A stretch of DNA of 64,000 nt, taken from Karalla daura (Eukaryota > Chordata > Actinopteri > Chaetodontiformes > Leiognathidae). The first letter of the stretch is position 1; each line of letters starts with the position of its first letter. Made by a program: the position numbers and the translations under genes. The notes beneath the pieces were generated by a model. The model was not told the origin of the DNA. It ran no database searches and was given only the letters and a program-made list of their open reading frames with translations. Positions 10,964 through 24,059 of the stretch are shown piece by piece. Where the stretch lies: NCBI GenBank assembly GCA_029224185.1, contig CM055191.1, positions 23,118,257 through 23,182,256 on the forward strand. Reading direction: 5' to 3'.

Positions 10964-13379
10964 AGGAGAGTGAGAGTAGTAGTGGGAGAGATGAAAAGCT
11001 CCAGGATGAGAGGGGAGGCTGACTCACTGCTGCTTAGGAAGGAGGTAGAGGAGATGACGGGCGGACAGCTGGTGTCTGCTGCCTGTCACATTAATGACGC
11101 CGGAGACTCAGAGACACAGGACAGTTCCACCTGCAGTCTCGGCGGAGGGGTGTTTGCAGGGCGCCAGTCGCACGAGTCGAGCGGCTTCACTGTGGCCACG
11201 GCCGCCCGCGCAACCCTGACAGAAAGTTACACGCTCTGGTAATACTGATGGGAAGTAATGAGTCCGTGTTAAGGGCCCGGTCAGTTTAGCCCAGGGTGCA
11301 CGTCTGAGAAGAGTCCAGCTGATGTAACTCCCTGTGTTTCACTGTCAACTTCACGACACCGGCTGTGGTCATGCCATCCCCACCAGAACACACCGGTTGC
11401 CCTGGATTCATTATGTTTTCCGTCAATCAGATTGGCAACAGTTCTGATTGCCATACTGTATGGTATATACTACTGTATATACTACTACTGTATAGTCATT
11501 AGTCACTGTTTTTGTCAAGCTCACACGTCTTCATTATCATTTGGATTCCCCTTGGGTCAGCTGACGATGCTCAAAACTGGAAAGGTTGAGTCAGATGTCA
11601 CACAAGATGCAAAATGTACAGCATTTATCAACCATATCACCATAGTATCACATAGTATTGCTGTGATAGCCATGCCTATAGTAAATTGGTCAAATAAATG
11701 GGAAAATATGAGCAGACATGGCACAACATAACGTGTTCGTATCTGCGAAACACCCCTCACATTTGTGAGTTTTTTTCTCTCCTTTTTTCTCGGATTCAAA
11801 CAGGATTTTGAGATTGAGACTTGTTTGTCTGCTCTGGTGCCACGCAGAGTATTCAGAGGAAAAGGCTCTTAGTGAGGAACAAGAAGTCATTAGCTCCACC
11901 CGGAGACACGCCACCTCCCCGCAGTGTGATCTGCAGCCCATTGTAAAACACAGTGGTCGATTCAAACATCGCTCCTCGCACGCGCGATAGTATGAGTGGC
12001 TGCAGGCTGCCGACACTGTCGCACAGCCCGGCACCTGCATCCAGCTAGCGCACATCCGTGTGTCTCAACCTGCCGACTCCATGATACGTAATACCGCAGG
12101 AGCATCTTTTATCTCACATCATATGTCCAGAGATAATATGACACACGGTAGCTATGTTCCACATAATGACCATACGGCCGTCATGTCGGCTACAGCCCGC
12201 TGAGATGGCAAGGCACTCGACTAAAAGGACAACAGAATGCACAAACACCTAATCTGCCTTGTGAAACAGTAATTGAGGTTCTTTGTTTGCTGCCCGCAGC
12301 CCTGTAGGATAAGAGACAATCGCGCAGATGAAGATGTCTACGTCACGCTGCTACAGTTAATCTCTGCTCAGCTTTAATTGGCGTGTCAGTGGCCTCGCCT
12401 TTTGAAAATCCTCCTACTGTAGATTTTACAAGTCTGCCTCCTGTGTGTGTCTCTTATGACTCAGCCCCCTCCGTGAAGAGCCACTCGCAGGTTCAGTCCT
12501 CGAGCTGTGATGAATAGCGGTGATGAGCTTTCATTCCTGCCTATTTTCTCCTCTCAGATCCTTTCTGTCCGGATGGGTATGGGAGCACATTTGTTGCAAT
12601 ATGAATATTAGCACATTTTCAACTGACCCGGTGTTTGCATGGATTAAATACGGTGGCAGACAAGGGCAAACCTGTACAGAGGTTCCAAAAGCAGGAATAC
12701 ATCTACCCATCTAACAGAAGCATGGCCAACTCGGTATCATTTCTTTGAGGTTTTAGCTACTGTCGATGTTTGCATGTGAAATTAGAGGCTCTTAAAAAAC
12801 CACAGAAGCCCAATTCTTTCATAGATTATCTGTTAAACATTATACTATAATAACACAGTCATAGATTTTGCAAATATGATGAAAACTTGTTTCTTTCTTT
12901 TTCGCAAAAAGGGAAATACTGCAGCCTTAACAAACCCATAATTGAGCCTGGGACTAATAGGAACCACTGGGTCCATTTCTGCCCTCCATGTTTCCATCTC
13001 CCCATGCAGCCAGTATTCCATTTTATATGACAAGTTGGGGCGTTTTTGTTAGCTTGAATTCCTCTTTCTTGTCGTAGTTCAAATCCTCACGTTTGATGTT
13101 TCGCCTCACATGCCGCCGTCGCGTGTTCTTTCACATTACTTGATCAACTGCGTTGTGCCATCTACCTGCATGAGCCTAATTGGCCCTGCTCTGTCCCCAC
13201 TGTTTCTGCTGCCAATCAATGCCCTCTCCTTCCTGTGTTGTCCCAGCTGTCCCGCAGTTGCGCGTTGTGTTCTTAAATCCCACATTTAGCGACGTTTGTG
13301 CTCATACCGTCCGACTCTCTTTCCATGCTCAACCGCATGTACAACATCTGGTTATTCCCATTGCAGTTTTTGGTTATAT

Positions 13380-13424
13380 AAAGAGGACTTATTATTAAAG
13401 TCCTTATATATTAAAGTCCTCTTT
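13380..13424. repeat. Local triple rearrangement of an AAAGTCCT motif
   Basis: ATTAAAGTCCT is present twice in direct orientation (13,394 and 13,410). An inverted copy AAAGAGGACTT at 13,380-13,390 is exactly complementary to AAGTCCTCTTT at 13,414-13,424. Confidence 0.8.
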
Positions 13425-13496
13425 TTGGAATCAGGGTCATATCAAATTTGCCTCTTACCTTCTGTTATCACATAGATTTTGGTCTGTTCAACCCCC

Positions 13497-13529
13497 CCAT
13501 ACAGTAAATTTGGTCAATTTACTGTATGG
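13497..13529. repeat. Perfect hairpin, 14-bp arms, 5-nt loop
   Basis: CCATACAGTAAATT at 13,497-13,510 and its exact reverse complement at 13,516-13,529 flank the loop TGGTC. Confidence 0.9.
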
Positions 13530-16500
13530 AATCTGTAAACATCATAAGATTGTTTAAAAAAAACAGCTGGGCATTGCTTTTTTCCTCTAAAATGGCATCA
13601 CATTAAGCCTATGGATAATTTAGTCATGGCATCGCCTGTACATCTGTTTGAGGAAACAAACACCCCTCTGAATCGGGGAGAACACACGGCTGAAAATACT
13701 CCGGCTCCGGAGGAGATAATCTGATATGATTTTTAGATCACCGCGATAGTTAAATTTGCATATGAATGAGATAAAAATTGATTTCCTCGCCTGGACTGCG
13801 TCTCTTTTTAAGCAAGTAAAACAAGACTACTTAACCATGCAGGAACCTCTTCGCAATGCCGCGCTCGCAGGGCCACGGCGCCTCCAATGTAAACAAATAT
13901 TTGATCACGAAATGGGTTTAACGCTGATGAATGTGGTCTCACGTTAGGGTGACCTCTGACAAATGTCGCCATGGCGATAAAATATGCCTTTTCTCCGTTC
14001 ATTAAAGCGGGCAGGTTTGCAAATCGACACAGGGGATGAAAACACACACACATAAAGGAGAATGCTGCTATAAGGTAGACGTCTTATTTATGCACCAAGG
14101 CTGAAATAAATCCCCTGACCAGCTCCGCCGAGACGGCTCGTTTCAATGACGGCAAGCTTTTAAGAGCGTCGAACGGAAAACACAAAGAGCCGGGCTCGCT
14201 AATTTCACAACGCGCTTGTTTTCATTTAAAAGCCGCGTTTGTTCAACATGAGGACGGGAGACAAGCGGCGAGTCCATCATTTTCGCGTTAGCCGAGTCGT
14301 CCCGGGTCCCACCGCTCGTTTCTCTGTCCCATTAACATTGTTGGGCTTGTTAATATAGCAGCTGCTTTATGTAATCGTAACGCGGGCAGAGGAGTGGGAA
14401 TACAGGCTCCTAATGGCCTCATCAATGTAAATCTGCCAGGTGATAATGAGTCCAAACGTGGATATGTATACGCAGGCTCTGCTTCGCGTGAAGAGCGAAA
14501 CGATGCACCTCACTTCGTTTGGACGTCGGACAGTCTGTCGCCGTGGTCTCATGCACCTGGGGCGACAGTAAAAAGACATGGACAGAAACATTAAAAGCAA
14601 ACTCTTTGAGAAGAAAGTCTCTGTCATCCTCGATTTCTCGGATACAACAGGAATCCCTTTAAATTATTAATTGTCTGCCTGTGCAATGTTTGTTTTACAT
14701 TTTTATGACCAGTTTTCGCGTGAGTCCTTTTTTCCATTGACCTCGCACTCCCCAGGAAGCACGCGCACACCGATCGAGCCGCGCAGTTCTAAAAACGTAA
14801 AGACACCCAGATAGTGAACCGGATCGGAGCGAGTACCTACAAATTCACAGCTCAAGCAATAATTCCCACTGCGACCACAGTGGCTAATAAGCTGTTTGAT
14901 TTGCGCGAAGGTTGGATGACTTTGGGATTTTGGCAGTGTGCGTAAGATGGCTAAATGGTTTACCCAGGATAAATGTGAACATCGAGCATCCCTGCTCAAT
15001 GATGATGAGTTCAGGGGGCTATGCACAGCTGGTGATATCAGTCCCACACATGGTGGGCACCTCAGGAAAAAGCACAGTTGCGTCTATTAGTGGAGGTCGT
15101 TAGAAACTGGCATATCTTCAGCAAATGGACATACTTGCCGTTGTTATGCTTGGTGGTCGTAATAGTCAGAGATTCAAAGTATTCCAAAGACTCGATGTGT
15201 GAAAAATGAAATACAACAGCTTGCTGTAAACCGGGCTTTCAACAGAGCTGGATTTTACAATTAGATCCTCGAGTCAGGTTTGTGAGACATTCAGTAACAA
15301 GATAGAGGAGAGAACCTCTCGTCGCTGGTTGCATACAATATGCTCACGATGCAGATGGAGCAGGGCTGAAGAGGGGAGAGAGGCTGCGTTGAGTGCTGCG
15401 TATCAATGGTTTGTGTAAAAATAACACCTCTCTCCTCCATCCTGCCGTTGTCTCGATCCACTTCATCTTCACTTGCTCTTCATCTGAAGGCTTCGTGATG
15501 CATTCTAACACGGTCACAAAGGAGCGCAGTCAGAGACGGATCTTAACGTTCGCCGGGCTGCCCCGATTTCATTTCGGATCACATGCTGGCGATTTGCATG
15601 CAGGGGGCACCTAGCCTGTGCGTACGTACAGGTTTGCGGCACAGACAGGAACCGCGTGTCAGTTAAGCTGGGGGGCAGGGAGCGGACAACCACACCCCAC
15701 ACCACATCTGGACATGAGTAGAGCCACTCATCGCGCTTGCGCTCATTTCACAGCTTCATACGTGCGTGCGCGCGCACCCTGGACACCGATGTGAGCACGC
15801 AGGATCAGAGTGTGCCTGATCTGGCCGCTCCCACACACCCAGACCCAGGACAAAGGGTGCAGAGGCACTGACCGGCTCAGCCTCACGCACGTACGCATGG
15901 ATGAGGACCAGGACGTGCACCTCGACGCAGGTTCTTCCCCAGCCCTCCCTCCGGAGCTCGCAGTCTGCCGCGCGCTAACACTGTCTGCCCTTGCAACGGA
16001 GCACAGCTGCAGCGTTGCATTAATGCGCCGTATTATTGAATTTGAGGATTTAGGAAACACTTCACATTTCTGAGTGGCGTCCAACGCCATCATCTCCATC
16101 TGCAGAAGCTACTTAGGCGCCATGCTCCTCGTGAGGCTGAAATAGGTTAATGATTCAATTTGTTACACAAGCACAGCGGCGAGAATCGGTCCGCCCGCCG
16201 CACGGCACTCCGCGTGGCAGCGTGTAAATGGGGCTGCACAGAATATGGCTGCAGCCGGCTCAGCCTTGACTGCGGGGCTTCTTTGTGCATCTGTCAATCA
16301 CGCAGCTTGTCAATATGAGCCCCGGCACCCATTAGCTTCTCTGTGTGGGGCTGGGAGCCGCAGGAATCGGCGGCATTCATACTCGGGTTAGTGTGTCGTG
16401 TAAAGCACTTACATGCACCAAGTCAGCCCGCCTACACTCATCTCAGGTGGGAAAAAAAAGAGCCTCCTCTGTTGTGTACAATTGCTGTTAATGTTAGGGC

Positions 16501-17046
16501 TAAACATCAAAAACAAAGCCAACCGAAAATTCCCCATTTCTGTCCTGTATACATAGTATAGATATAACATATTCACCATGATCAACACAGTATTCATATG
16601 TTAGTACAATATATCTTCACAGTAAAGTCACAGTGCCATCTCATGTGGTTCGTTACACTGTTCTATTGAAAGTTTTAATGTATGTATACATTGCATGAGT
16701 TATCATGGGCTGAAAACACACACGTGTTCCAGCTGCTGGCGTCAGGTCATGTCACCTGGCGACATATCGTAATGCAGTGATGTGTGGCCGTAGGACCTGA
16801 GGGATGCGTGCTTACAGAGCAAGTGCGTCGCGAACAGAGAACAACTCCAACATGGCGCCGGAGAGGAATCCAAAGGCAAGAGCTCAAACATGGAGGTCAG
16901 CACGCCAACACAACTTCCAGCTCCGGAATCAATGTGAGAGGCAGATTATAAGTACAGAGACTTCCAAGTCATGACTTAAAGTGCCCGGTAACTGAATCAC
17001 CAATCTGGCATGGAACAAGGAAGGTAGAGCGGGAGTGGCTCAGGAA

Positions 17047-17107
17047 GTGTGTGTGTGTGTGTGTGTGTGCGTGCATGAGTGCGCCTGTGTGTGTGTGTGT
17101 GTGTGTG
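17047..17107. repeat. (GT)n compound microsatellite
   Basis: Two GT arrays separated by about 18 bp of GC-containing sequence. Confidence 0.9.
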
Positions 17108-17546
17108 GTTGTTTGGGAGCTGGTTCAGAACCAAGGCCACGTAGTGTCTGTTGTAACCCATAAACGCATCACGGCCGTTAAAGACGAAAGAAGAAGAATT
17201 AACGTCGTCAACATTATGAACAGATGCGATTTTGGCGATTGGTTTAGAACTCTGAGGTAAAAATACAGGACAGGGAGACAGGCAGAGTAGGGTGAGGTAT
17301 GGCGAGTTTATCAAGTTGGGTTGGATTTCTTCCAGGAATAATTCAACGCACAGTTGGGTTATGTTTGAAAAACAAAAAACAAAGACTGAGGACATGTATG
17401 ACTCCCTGATTGATGTCGTCCTTTTATAGCTGCCGGTGTATGAATATGATGGCGGGATGACTCATTTGGTTTGTGTGCGAGCTGAGAGCTGTCAGTTAAA
17501 CATATGGAGGAGGCGGCGCTAATTCCTCAGCCCATTGTTACAGGCC

Positions 17547-17591
17547 CGTGGTGGTGGTGGTGGTGGTGTGTGTGTGTGTGTGGGGGGGGGG
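17547..17591. repeat. (GTG)n-(TG)n-(G)n compound repeat
   Basis: A GTG triplet array passes directly into a TG array and then a G run. Confidence 0.9.
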
Positions 17592-18191
17592 TAATCAATA
17601 CCTCACTGCAAAGGCACAGCCAGCCTACTTTCAGCGATCGCTGTGCATTTATCACCGATCCGTGTGCGCCGTATACAGTAGGTGTGATGAGCGATGCGAC
17701 CCCGCTCCGTACTGTACCATCGTGTTCTGAGCAGCGAGGTGTGCACCTTGTTACTGCATGCCGAGGAGAGAGGTGTGGCGGAGGCTTTTCAGTCCGTCTC
17801 ATCCGCAACAAACGAACGCGAGCAGTCAAAGAATGTTTACCTACGCGTTCGCGGCAGCCCACGTCCTCCTGTTATAACTGCGCGTCCACGGTCGCTCTCT
17901 GTTCTTCAAATGGCCCCATATCCTGTGCCTTTTTCCCAGACACTCGACGGCTCCATGCCACTAATGGAATTCTGATGGCGACGACAGGTGACTTTACGAG
18001 TCGAGCAGTGAGGATCAGATTGTGATACGGTAAATGTATGGCAGGGTTGAACATTTCAAACGTGTAGCCAAAGTTACATCTCCGGATAACGTGCTGGATT
18101 TCTGCTGTTTCAGCCATTTTGTCCGCTCCTTATTTGAAATGAGATGGACCGGGCAGACAGAGCAGACCAGCTGCAGGACTCAAATACTGCT

Positions 18192-18242
18192 CCCTCTCTC
18201 TCTCTCTCACACACACACACACGCACACACACACACACACAC
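18192..18242. repeat. (CT)n-(CA)n compound microsatellite
   Basis: A CT run grades directly into a CA run with one G interruption. Confidence 0.9.
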
Positions 18243-18990
18243 CTCTGGCTCACCTTCCTTCACGGTTCAGCGGCTGTTCTCTCAATCACACTAACTTCGC
18301 TCCACGAAAAACATACAGACACCGACACACTCACACACGTGCGCGTCGACACAGCCACATTAGCATATCCCGCTCCGGCATTTAGGGGCAGCCTACTGTA
18401 ACATATAGGTACAGCTTAGTCAATTACAGCAGATTAAAATGTGCTTACATGTATTAACATGGACACGTGTGTGTAGTTGGCTTTCACCCAGTTATCCCCG
18501 GCGCAGGAAAATATACAGAAAGTGCATTAAATTACAGCAGTGCAAGTCTTTGAGAAGCTGCATTCAAGCACTAATTCATAATCATTAAGACAGCCAGAGA
18601 TCATCAGGATGGCTGCTTAACAGGTCGAGAAAAACTGAGAAAAACTGTAAAATGATTCAAGGTATCCTCGACGTTTGTTTAGATCAAGCTCTTATTCATC
18701 ACAGTGGAATATGCGCGGGTATGACCTTGCACTGTGCCATGATCAAGCATGTGTGCAGAGGCGAACAAGAAGCCAGTACTTGAGTGTGAACAGCCACAGA
18801 TTATGGACATGTAAGCAGCAGAAATATACATGACTGAAATGTCGTTTTTGGGAGCGAAAAATTTGTATCCATCATGCACAATTACTATAGTCTGAAAACA
18901 ATAGCCCACTCAGTAACCATTTCAACACTTTAATTAGAGGGAATACGCACATACACACCAGTCAGACCCCAATCAGAGCCTTGGGTCGAC

Positions 18991-19125
18991 CAAAATGCAT
19001 GTTTTTGGAATGTAGGAGGAAACCGGAGTAGCTAAGGTGCACGTGGGGAAATAGTGCAAACTCCCCTCAGAGAGGCCTTTGGTCTGACCGGGACACAAAC
19101 CTTCTGACCACGAATCAGCATCACC
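18991..19125 (-). mobile_element. SINE remnant, DANA/Mermaid-like
   Basis: Read on the plus strand this is the reverse complement of the body of a fish tRNA-derived SINE. The order of landmarks is preserved: a CATG-TTTTTGGAATGTA block, then GGAGGAAACCGGAG, a GTGGGGAAA-TAGTGCAAACTCC block, a GAGAGGCC block, and CCGGGACACAAACCTTCTGACC, which corresponds to the tRNA-like B-box end. The copy is diverged and shortened, consistent with an old insertion. Recognition is from memory of the family's consensus order, not a search. Confidence 0.6.
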
Positions 19126-19288
19126 CGACACAGTAGACCTCTGAGATCTCCAGAGGTCTGTACTGTACACCACCTTTAGTTTAGACCCTCCAGCAGACTG
19201 AGGAAAGTTAGTTTGCCTATCCACCTTCTCAATTGATATAGCTTAAGGGGATTTAAGCAAAAGAACATAAATGGAAAAAACAAACAAA

Positions 19289-19321
19289 CAACATTCTATT
19301 TGAAAGCCAAATAGAATGTTG
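19289..19321. repeat. Perfect hairpin, 14-bp arms, 5-nt loop
   Basis: CAACATTCTATTTG at 19,289-19,302 and its exact reverse complement at 19,308-19,321 flank the loop AAAGC. Confidence 0.9.
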
Positions 19322-20166
19322 AATTTCATAAATATTGACCTTATTCCTAGGACAAAGGGCTTACCATACATAAAATACAAAGAAACAAAAACGGCGTCCT
19401 TTGTCGAAAAAGGATTACCATCCCTGATTTGATTTTGACCTAATTTACTGCCAAGCTGCCGTAGCTCACCGTAAGCATTGCTTCATATTCCGCCCTATAG
19501 CATGTGTCTACTTTCAGCGTATTAATGTGGCCGACTGAGACCTATTTGACCGGTTTATGAAGACCTCTGTGAAATGATGTGGCGCAGGCTGAGGACGAAA
19601 CCACAAATAGGCCATGACTTGTGTCGGACATCCATTTCTGATTGCGTGCACTTTGCTCTGCTGGAGAGCTGGTGTTCGTAATTAATAAGAGCCATAGCTT
19701 TAATTTCCTCATTCGCGTGTGAGAGGGATTCTGAAAAAGAAAATAATGAAAGGTACTCGACCAATTTGCGGAAATTTTGGTGGAAGGGTGTAGCGCTGCT
19801 GAAAGGAAGGACCCATTACATTTATGAGCAGAGCGGAACTCCGGGGCGGGGTAATGGAAAGTATCCCGCACCACTGGAGAGCGATGCGTTCACATGCTGT
19901 GTGAAAATGTAGGGCGACCCGGCGTCGATGTCAGTGGTCGTAGTAACCCCCGGTCACACGATGTGGTACAAACTGCAGCTTTGGTTGCGGGCGATCCCGA
20001 TCCGTTGCTGCGATCACATTTGCCATGGTTGCGGGCTCGCCAGGCGTACTATTGAGTCATGGCGTAGTCTTGGAGAGGTCACCCTCAGTGGTATTCAAAT
20101 AAAGCCAGAATGACTCTCCCAGTGCCAACTGGGACGAGAGTGAAGATGAATGGACGGCAGCGTGCC

Positions 20167-20190
20167 CGTGTGTGTGTGTGTGTGTGTGTG
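20167..20190. repeat. (GT)n microsatellite
   Basis: A pure GT array of about twelve units. Confidence 0.9.
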
Positions 20191-20967
20191 GAGATGCCGG
20201 CTCACAGTGAGGCAGACAGTCGGTGGGTCACCCTGAGACCTAACCTCCATCCCCTCCTGTCTCCACCCCGGCCCTCTGTCTCAGCATCTGCTGCTCTGTT
20301 TGCCTCACGCTCGCTCTCACACAGCTTCAGTGCAGCCTCATATCTACGCCACACGGCATCACAAATTAATCATTGAGCTCTTTGTTCAGTTTTATCCCCG
20401 CACTTACAAATATTTCCCGAGCTAAGAGGCTTCCTTGATTCTGCCTACAACCCTTCGAGGCACCCCCTCCTCCCCTGCACATCCTCTACTCTTCTCTCCC
20501 TTCATTCCCTTGCCTGTCTTCCCTCCTTTCAGTCCCCATTTCCTCCTACTCCCAATTCTGTCTCTTGCATCCTTCCCACCTTACTTCCTCCCTTCCTTCC
20601 TCTCTTCAATGCTCCCTCCTCAAACCTCGACGTGCAGAGCGGATGGAGCGAGGCTAGACCTCCTGTCGTTGGTGGGAAAAAAGGGAGAGACCATCAGCTC
20701 GCAGACGGAGGGATGCAGCGAAGGTATAGGTTTGAAGGTAGCAGTATAGGCCCCGTTCGGCTCTCCCTCCTCCCTCCCCTCCCTCCCTGCATCCCAGCAG
20801 CCCCCCACCCCCCTCCGCTGTGCCAGGGTGGTATGACCTGCTGGATTACAAAACAGCCCTCCCATGTGTCTGCCTGTTCTCTGTGCCAGCCGAGAGACAG
20901 CGATACCAAGCTCCTGGAGCGCTGTGAGGGCGACAGAGAGGAGGAGAAGACAGGGCTGGGAGCTGGA

Positions 20968-21000
20968 GGGCGGGAGGGAGGGAGGGAGGGAAGGAAGGAG
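20968..21000. repeat. (GGGA)n tetranucleotide repeat
   Basis: A GGGA/GGAA run in a purine-rich stretch; a related (GAAA)n run lies at 21,142-21,169. Confidence 0.85.
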
Positions 21001-21378
21001 GGAATAGAGAGATGGAGAGATGGAGGAGAGAGAAAGAGACCGAAAGTGTGTGGAAGAGTAGGGGATGCAGGGCAAGAGAAGTCAGAGAATACAGAAGAAG
21101 GTGGAAAGGGAGGTGTAAAAGTGGAAGATGATGGAGACATGGAGAAAGAAAGAAAGAAAGAAAGAAAGACAGAAACTACAGATAGAAAGAAAGAGAGAGA
21201 GAGAAAGTGGTGTGAGTGAGTGATAGGGAACACATTGTAGCAGAGAGCTGTGAGAGGAGCAGGACACAGAGAGAGAAGCCTCAACGCTGTCAGAGCCTGC
21301 TCAGCCCTCAGGGAGAGCCTGGGGTAAGTCACACACTCCTCTGCTACACACATGCATGAACATCTGACCCCCCCGCCC

Positions 21379-21404
21379 CACACACACACACACACACACA
21401 CACG

Positions 21405-21452
<48 letters not shown>
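21379..21452. repeat. (CA)n microsatellite
   Basis: A long CA array with two G interruptions, preceded by a C-rich tract. Confidence 0.93.
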
Positions 21453-21457
<5 letters not shown>

Positions 21458-21984
21458 TGCCTCACACACACCCATTCATACATTTACACAGTACAGCATC
21501 TCAATTTAAAGCCATAGTGACCACTTGGTAGAAGACCGTATTTAAAAGGAGAGTCGCTGCAGACAGATTGATGGGTTTTCTGTGGGTGAGTAGCAGTCCT
21601 GATCCGAACACATCTACAGGTCCGAGGCTTTTACAGCGCGTCTAGGGAAGAAAGAACCTGAAAGGTATCGCATACCTAGCTGGAATTTTTGCTCCAGACG
21701 GCGTCCCTCGAAAATGTTTCCTGCATCTGTTCTTCGCATCCCCCGTTTGCATCAGTACTTCTCTTTTCTCTTTGTTCGCCCAGGATAGTACGAGGTGGGC
21801 CTTTTTTTTCTTTATAGGCTAATAAGAGATGAGAGAGACTGATCAAGAGCGCAGTCAGGGGATACGGATAATGGCTTAGAAGGAGAGGGGGGAGCTTTGT
21901 GTGGAATCAATTTCATATGATGTCTGACAGGCTGTCATGGAATCATTATGCAACCCCCTGTGACAAAGACATGCTTTAAGAAAC

Positions 21985-22047
21985 TGTGTGTGTGTGTGTG
22001 CGTGTGTGTGTGTGTGTGTGTGTTTGTGCGTGTGTGTGTGTGTGTGA
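21985..22047. repeat. (GT)n microsatellite, interrupted
   Basis: A GT array with a few C and T substitutions. Confidence 0.9.
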
Positions 22048-23999
22048 ATGTTTGCTCTGTATTTCAGCTCCAGTACACACTTAAGTGCACACACATTCCT
22101 GTAGCACACAATCGTCCTCTCATTTCTGCACACAAACAGCTCAATTTCAAAATAACCAAGCAATTGGCCTCCAAACCAAGTTACAGCAGCCATTCAAGGA
22201 ATTTTCGAGCAGCCTCGGAGCCGGAAGAGTCTCCGGCTTGATTTTCTCCAGGCTACGAGAGAGCGAGAGAGAGAGAGAGAGACCACAGTTTCAGGGAGCT
22301 GTTAAGTCCTTGTTTAGCACCACTGTAGATCCAATTGATTCCTGCGCTGGGAGGCGAGCGGCGCCTCCAACCCGCTCAAGCCACGAGGATAGAGTGGATT
22401 TTAGCGCTCGGAGCGAGAAGGCCCTTCCTCCGATTTAGCCGCTTTAGCCTCCCGGGGGTGGAGGAATTACAAGGAGAGAGGAGGAGGAGGAGAAAGAGAA
22501 GAGGGTGGTGGTCTGCGTCTCCCGGGGGCTCGGCTGCAGCCATATTAGCTCCGTTACAGGTCTTCGGAGGACAGCTGGGTGGCAGAGGTCGTCATGGTGC
22601 GGGGGTAAGTGGTTGTCATGGAGATGGTGGATGTGCCGGTGATGGAGACCCTTGTGGATGGGGCTCACCTGGGCTGAAGAGACTTCGTTATGTTACTTCA
22701 TTATGCTCAGATTCTACCTGCAGCTGCAGCTTCTTCTTTTTTTCTGCCTCCCCTCCACCGCCGCAGATTAATGCTCTGAAAAGCCGTTAAGTCGCTTGTT
22801 TTTTTTTCTCAAAGTGGCGATGACACAGGGCTAGAAAAAAAGGGCGGAAAAAAAAACTGAATTCAAGACAAATCCCCACAGCTGAAAATGCATAGTCGGA
22901 TGCCAAATAAGGCGGGGTCGGGGCACCCTTTCTCTGACTTTAACCTCACTTTGTCAGAGGCTTACGGCGTCTCTTATTGATTATTAACACATCTCCCAGT
23001 TTTGCCTTACATCAGTGAATCCATAACGACGTTAAATTCTCAGGTCCTCCCTTTTTACTTCCCTTCATGGGCAAACCAGGCCTCTGATGTGGCATCCAAG
23101 CGGCCTCATTGGAGGAGAGGGAGTAGCCCGAAAAAGAGATGTCACATTTTGATCACTTTTGATATTCTTCGCATCCGAGCCAGCGTGAGCACCGGCAGTG
23201 ACATCTCAGACATGTTGATTTTTATCTTTCGGCGTGCTGTAATTATCCTCATTTGCATTAGGAAGTCTGTGTTTAAGCGTGTGAGTTGCCATGAAAGAGA
23301 GCTGCGCATTGGCAGGCTGAGAGAAACACGCACACGCACGCACGCACGCACACTCTCCAGCCTTTATCTTCGCTGCGATCAGCAAATGCCCCCCTCCCTT
23401 ATTCGGCGTTTTCTTTCACGTGCCAATAATTGCCCCAAACATTGACACCGGTGGTTGATCGGAGTTGTGTGTTTGGCCAGTTTCTGTAGCCCGAAGCCCG
23501 TGCTCCCTGACATGGCGGCCAGAGAGAGACCATTTGAACATGTGCACGCGCAAAAACAGCTCTTACACGGGGCCATGTAACATGTAACAAACCCCCAATG
23601 GCTGTGATTCATTATCAACACACACACACACAGACGCACACACCGGGACTCTAAACCCTCTACGGGCTTCAGGGTTCATCTAGACCCGGGCCGCTTAGTC
23701 ATCGGGATCCGTTTCACACGTTTCAGAGACCAACACGGGCTCCCGGTTCGGTTGAAACGCACAAAAAAACCCAAAAAACAACAGAAACAGTGATTTATTA
23801 TTATTAAAAAACAAAAAAAAAAGCTGGTATCAAAGCAGGGCGTTTTACAAAAAATAGACATCCCCAATCCAATTTGTTTTGTTTGATTTGATCAGCAGTA
23901 ATTCAATCTGGGTTTTTTTTGTTTTTTTTTTCGCTGAATGCTTGGTCATCCTTCCCCCCGTCTCTGAGAGGCGGCGAGGCGCCGGCTGTGTTAGCCCTG

Positions 24000-24001
<2 letters not shown>

Positions 24002-24058
<57 letters not shown>
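24002..24058. repeat. (CA)n microsatellite
   Basis: About twenty-eight uninterrupted CA units. Confidence 0.95.

Positions 24059-24059
<1 letters not shown>

Larger units (their letters stand above)
8971..18990. other. Non-coding stretch, mostly unique sequence
   Basis: There is no supportable exon. Compared with the first 8 kb it has fewer repeats and long unique segments (for example 11.2-13.4 kb and 13.6-16.6 kb) with recurring TAATTA- and ATTTGCAT-like AT-rich motifs among ordinary sequence. This is the texture often seen around developmental genes, but nothing here identifies a target gene. Named repeats and hairpins inside it are listed separately. Confidence 0.5.

Noticed and set aside
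20694..21449. 251-codon minus-strand frame
   Set aside because: It is largely translated (CA)n, (GAAA)n and (GGGA)n repeats (CVCVCV and SLSFFLS runs).
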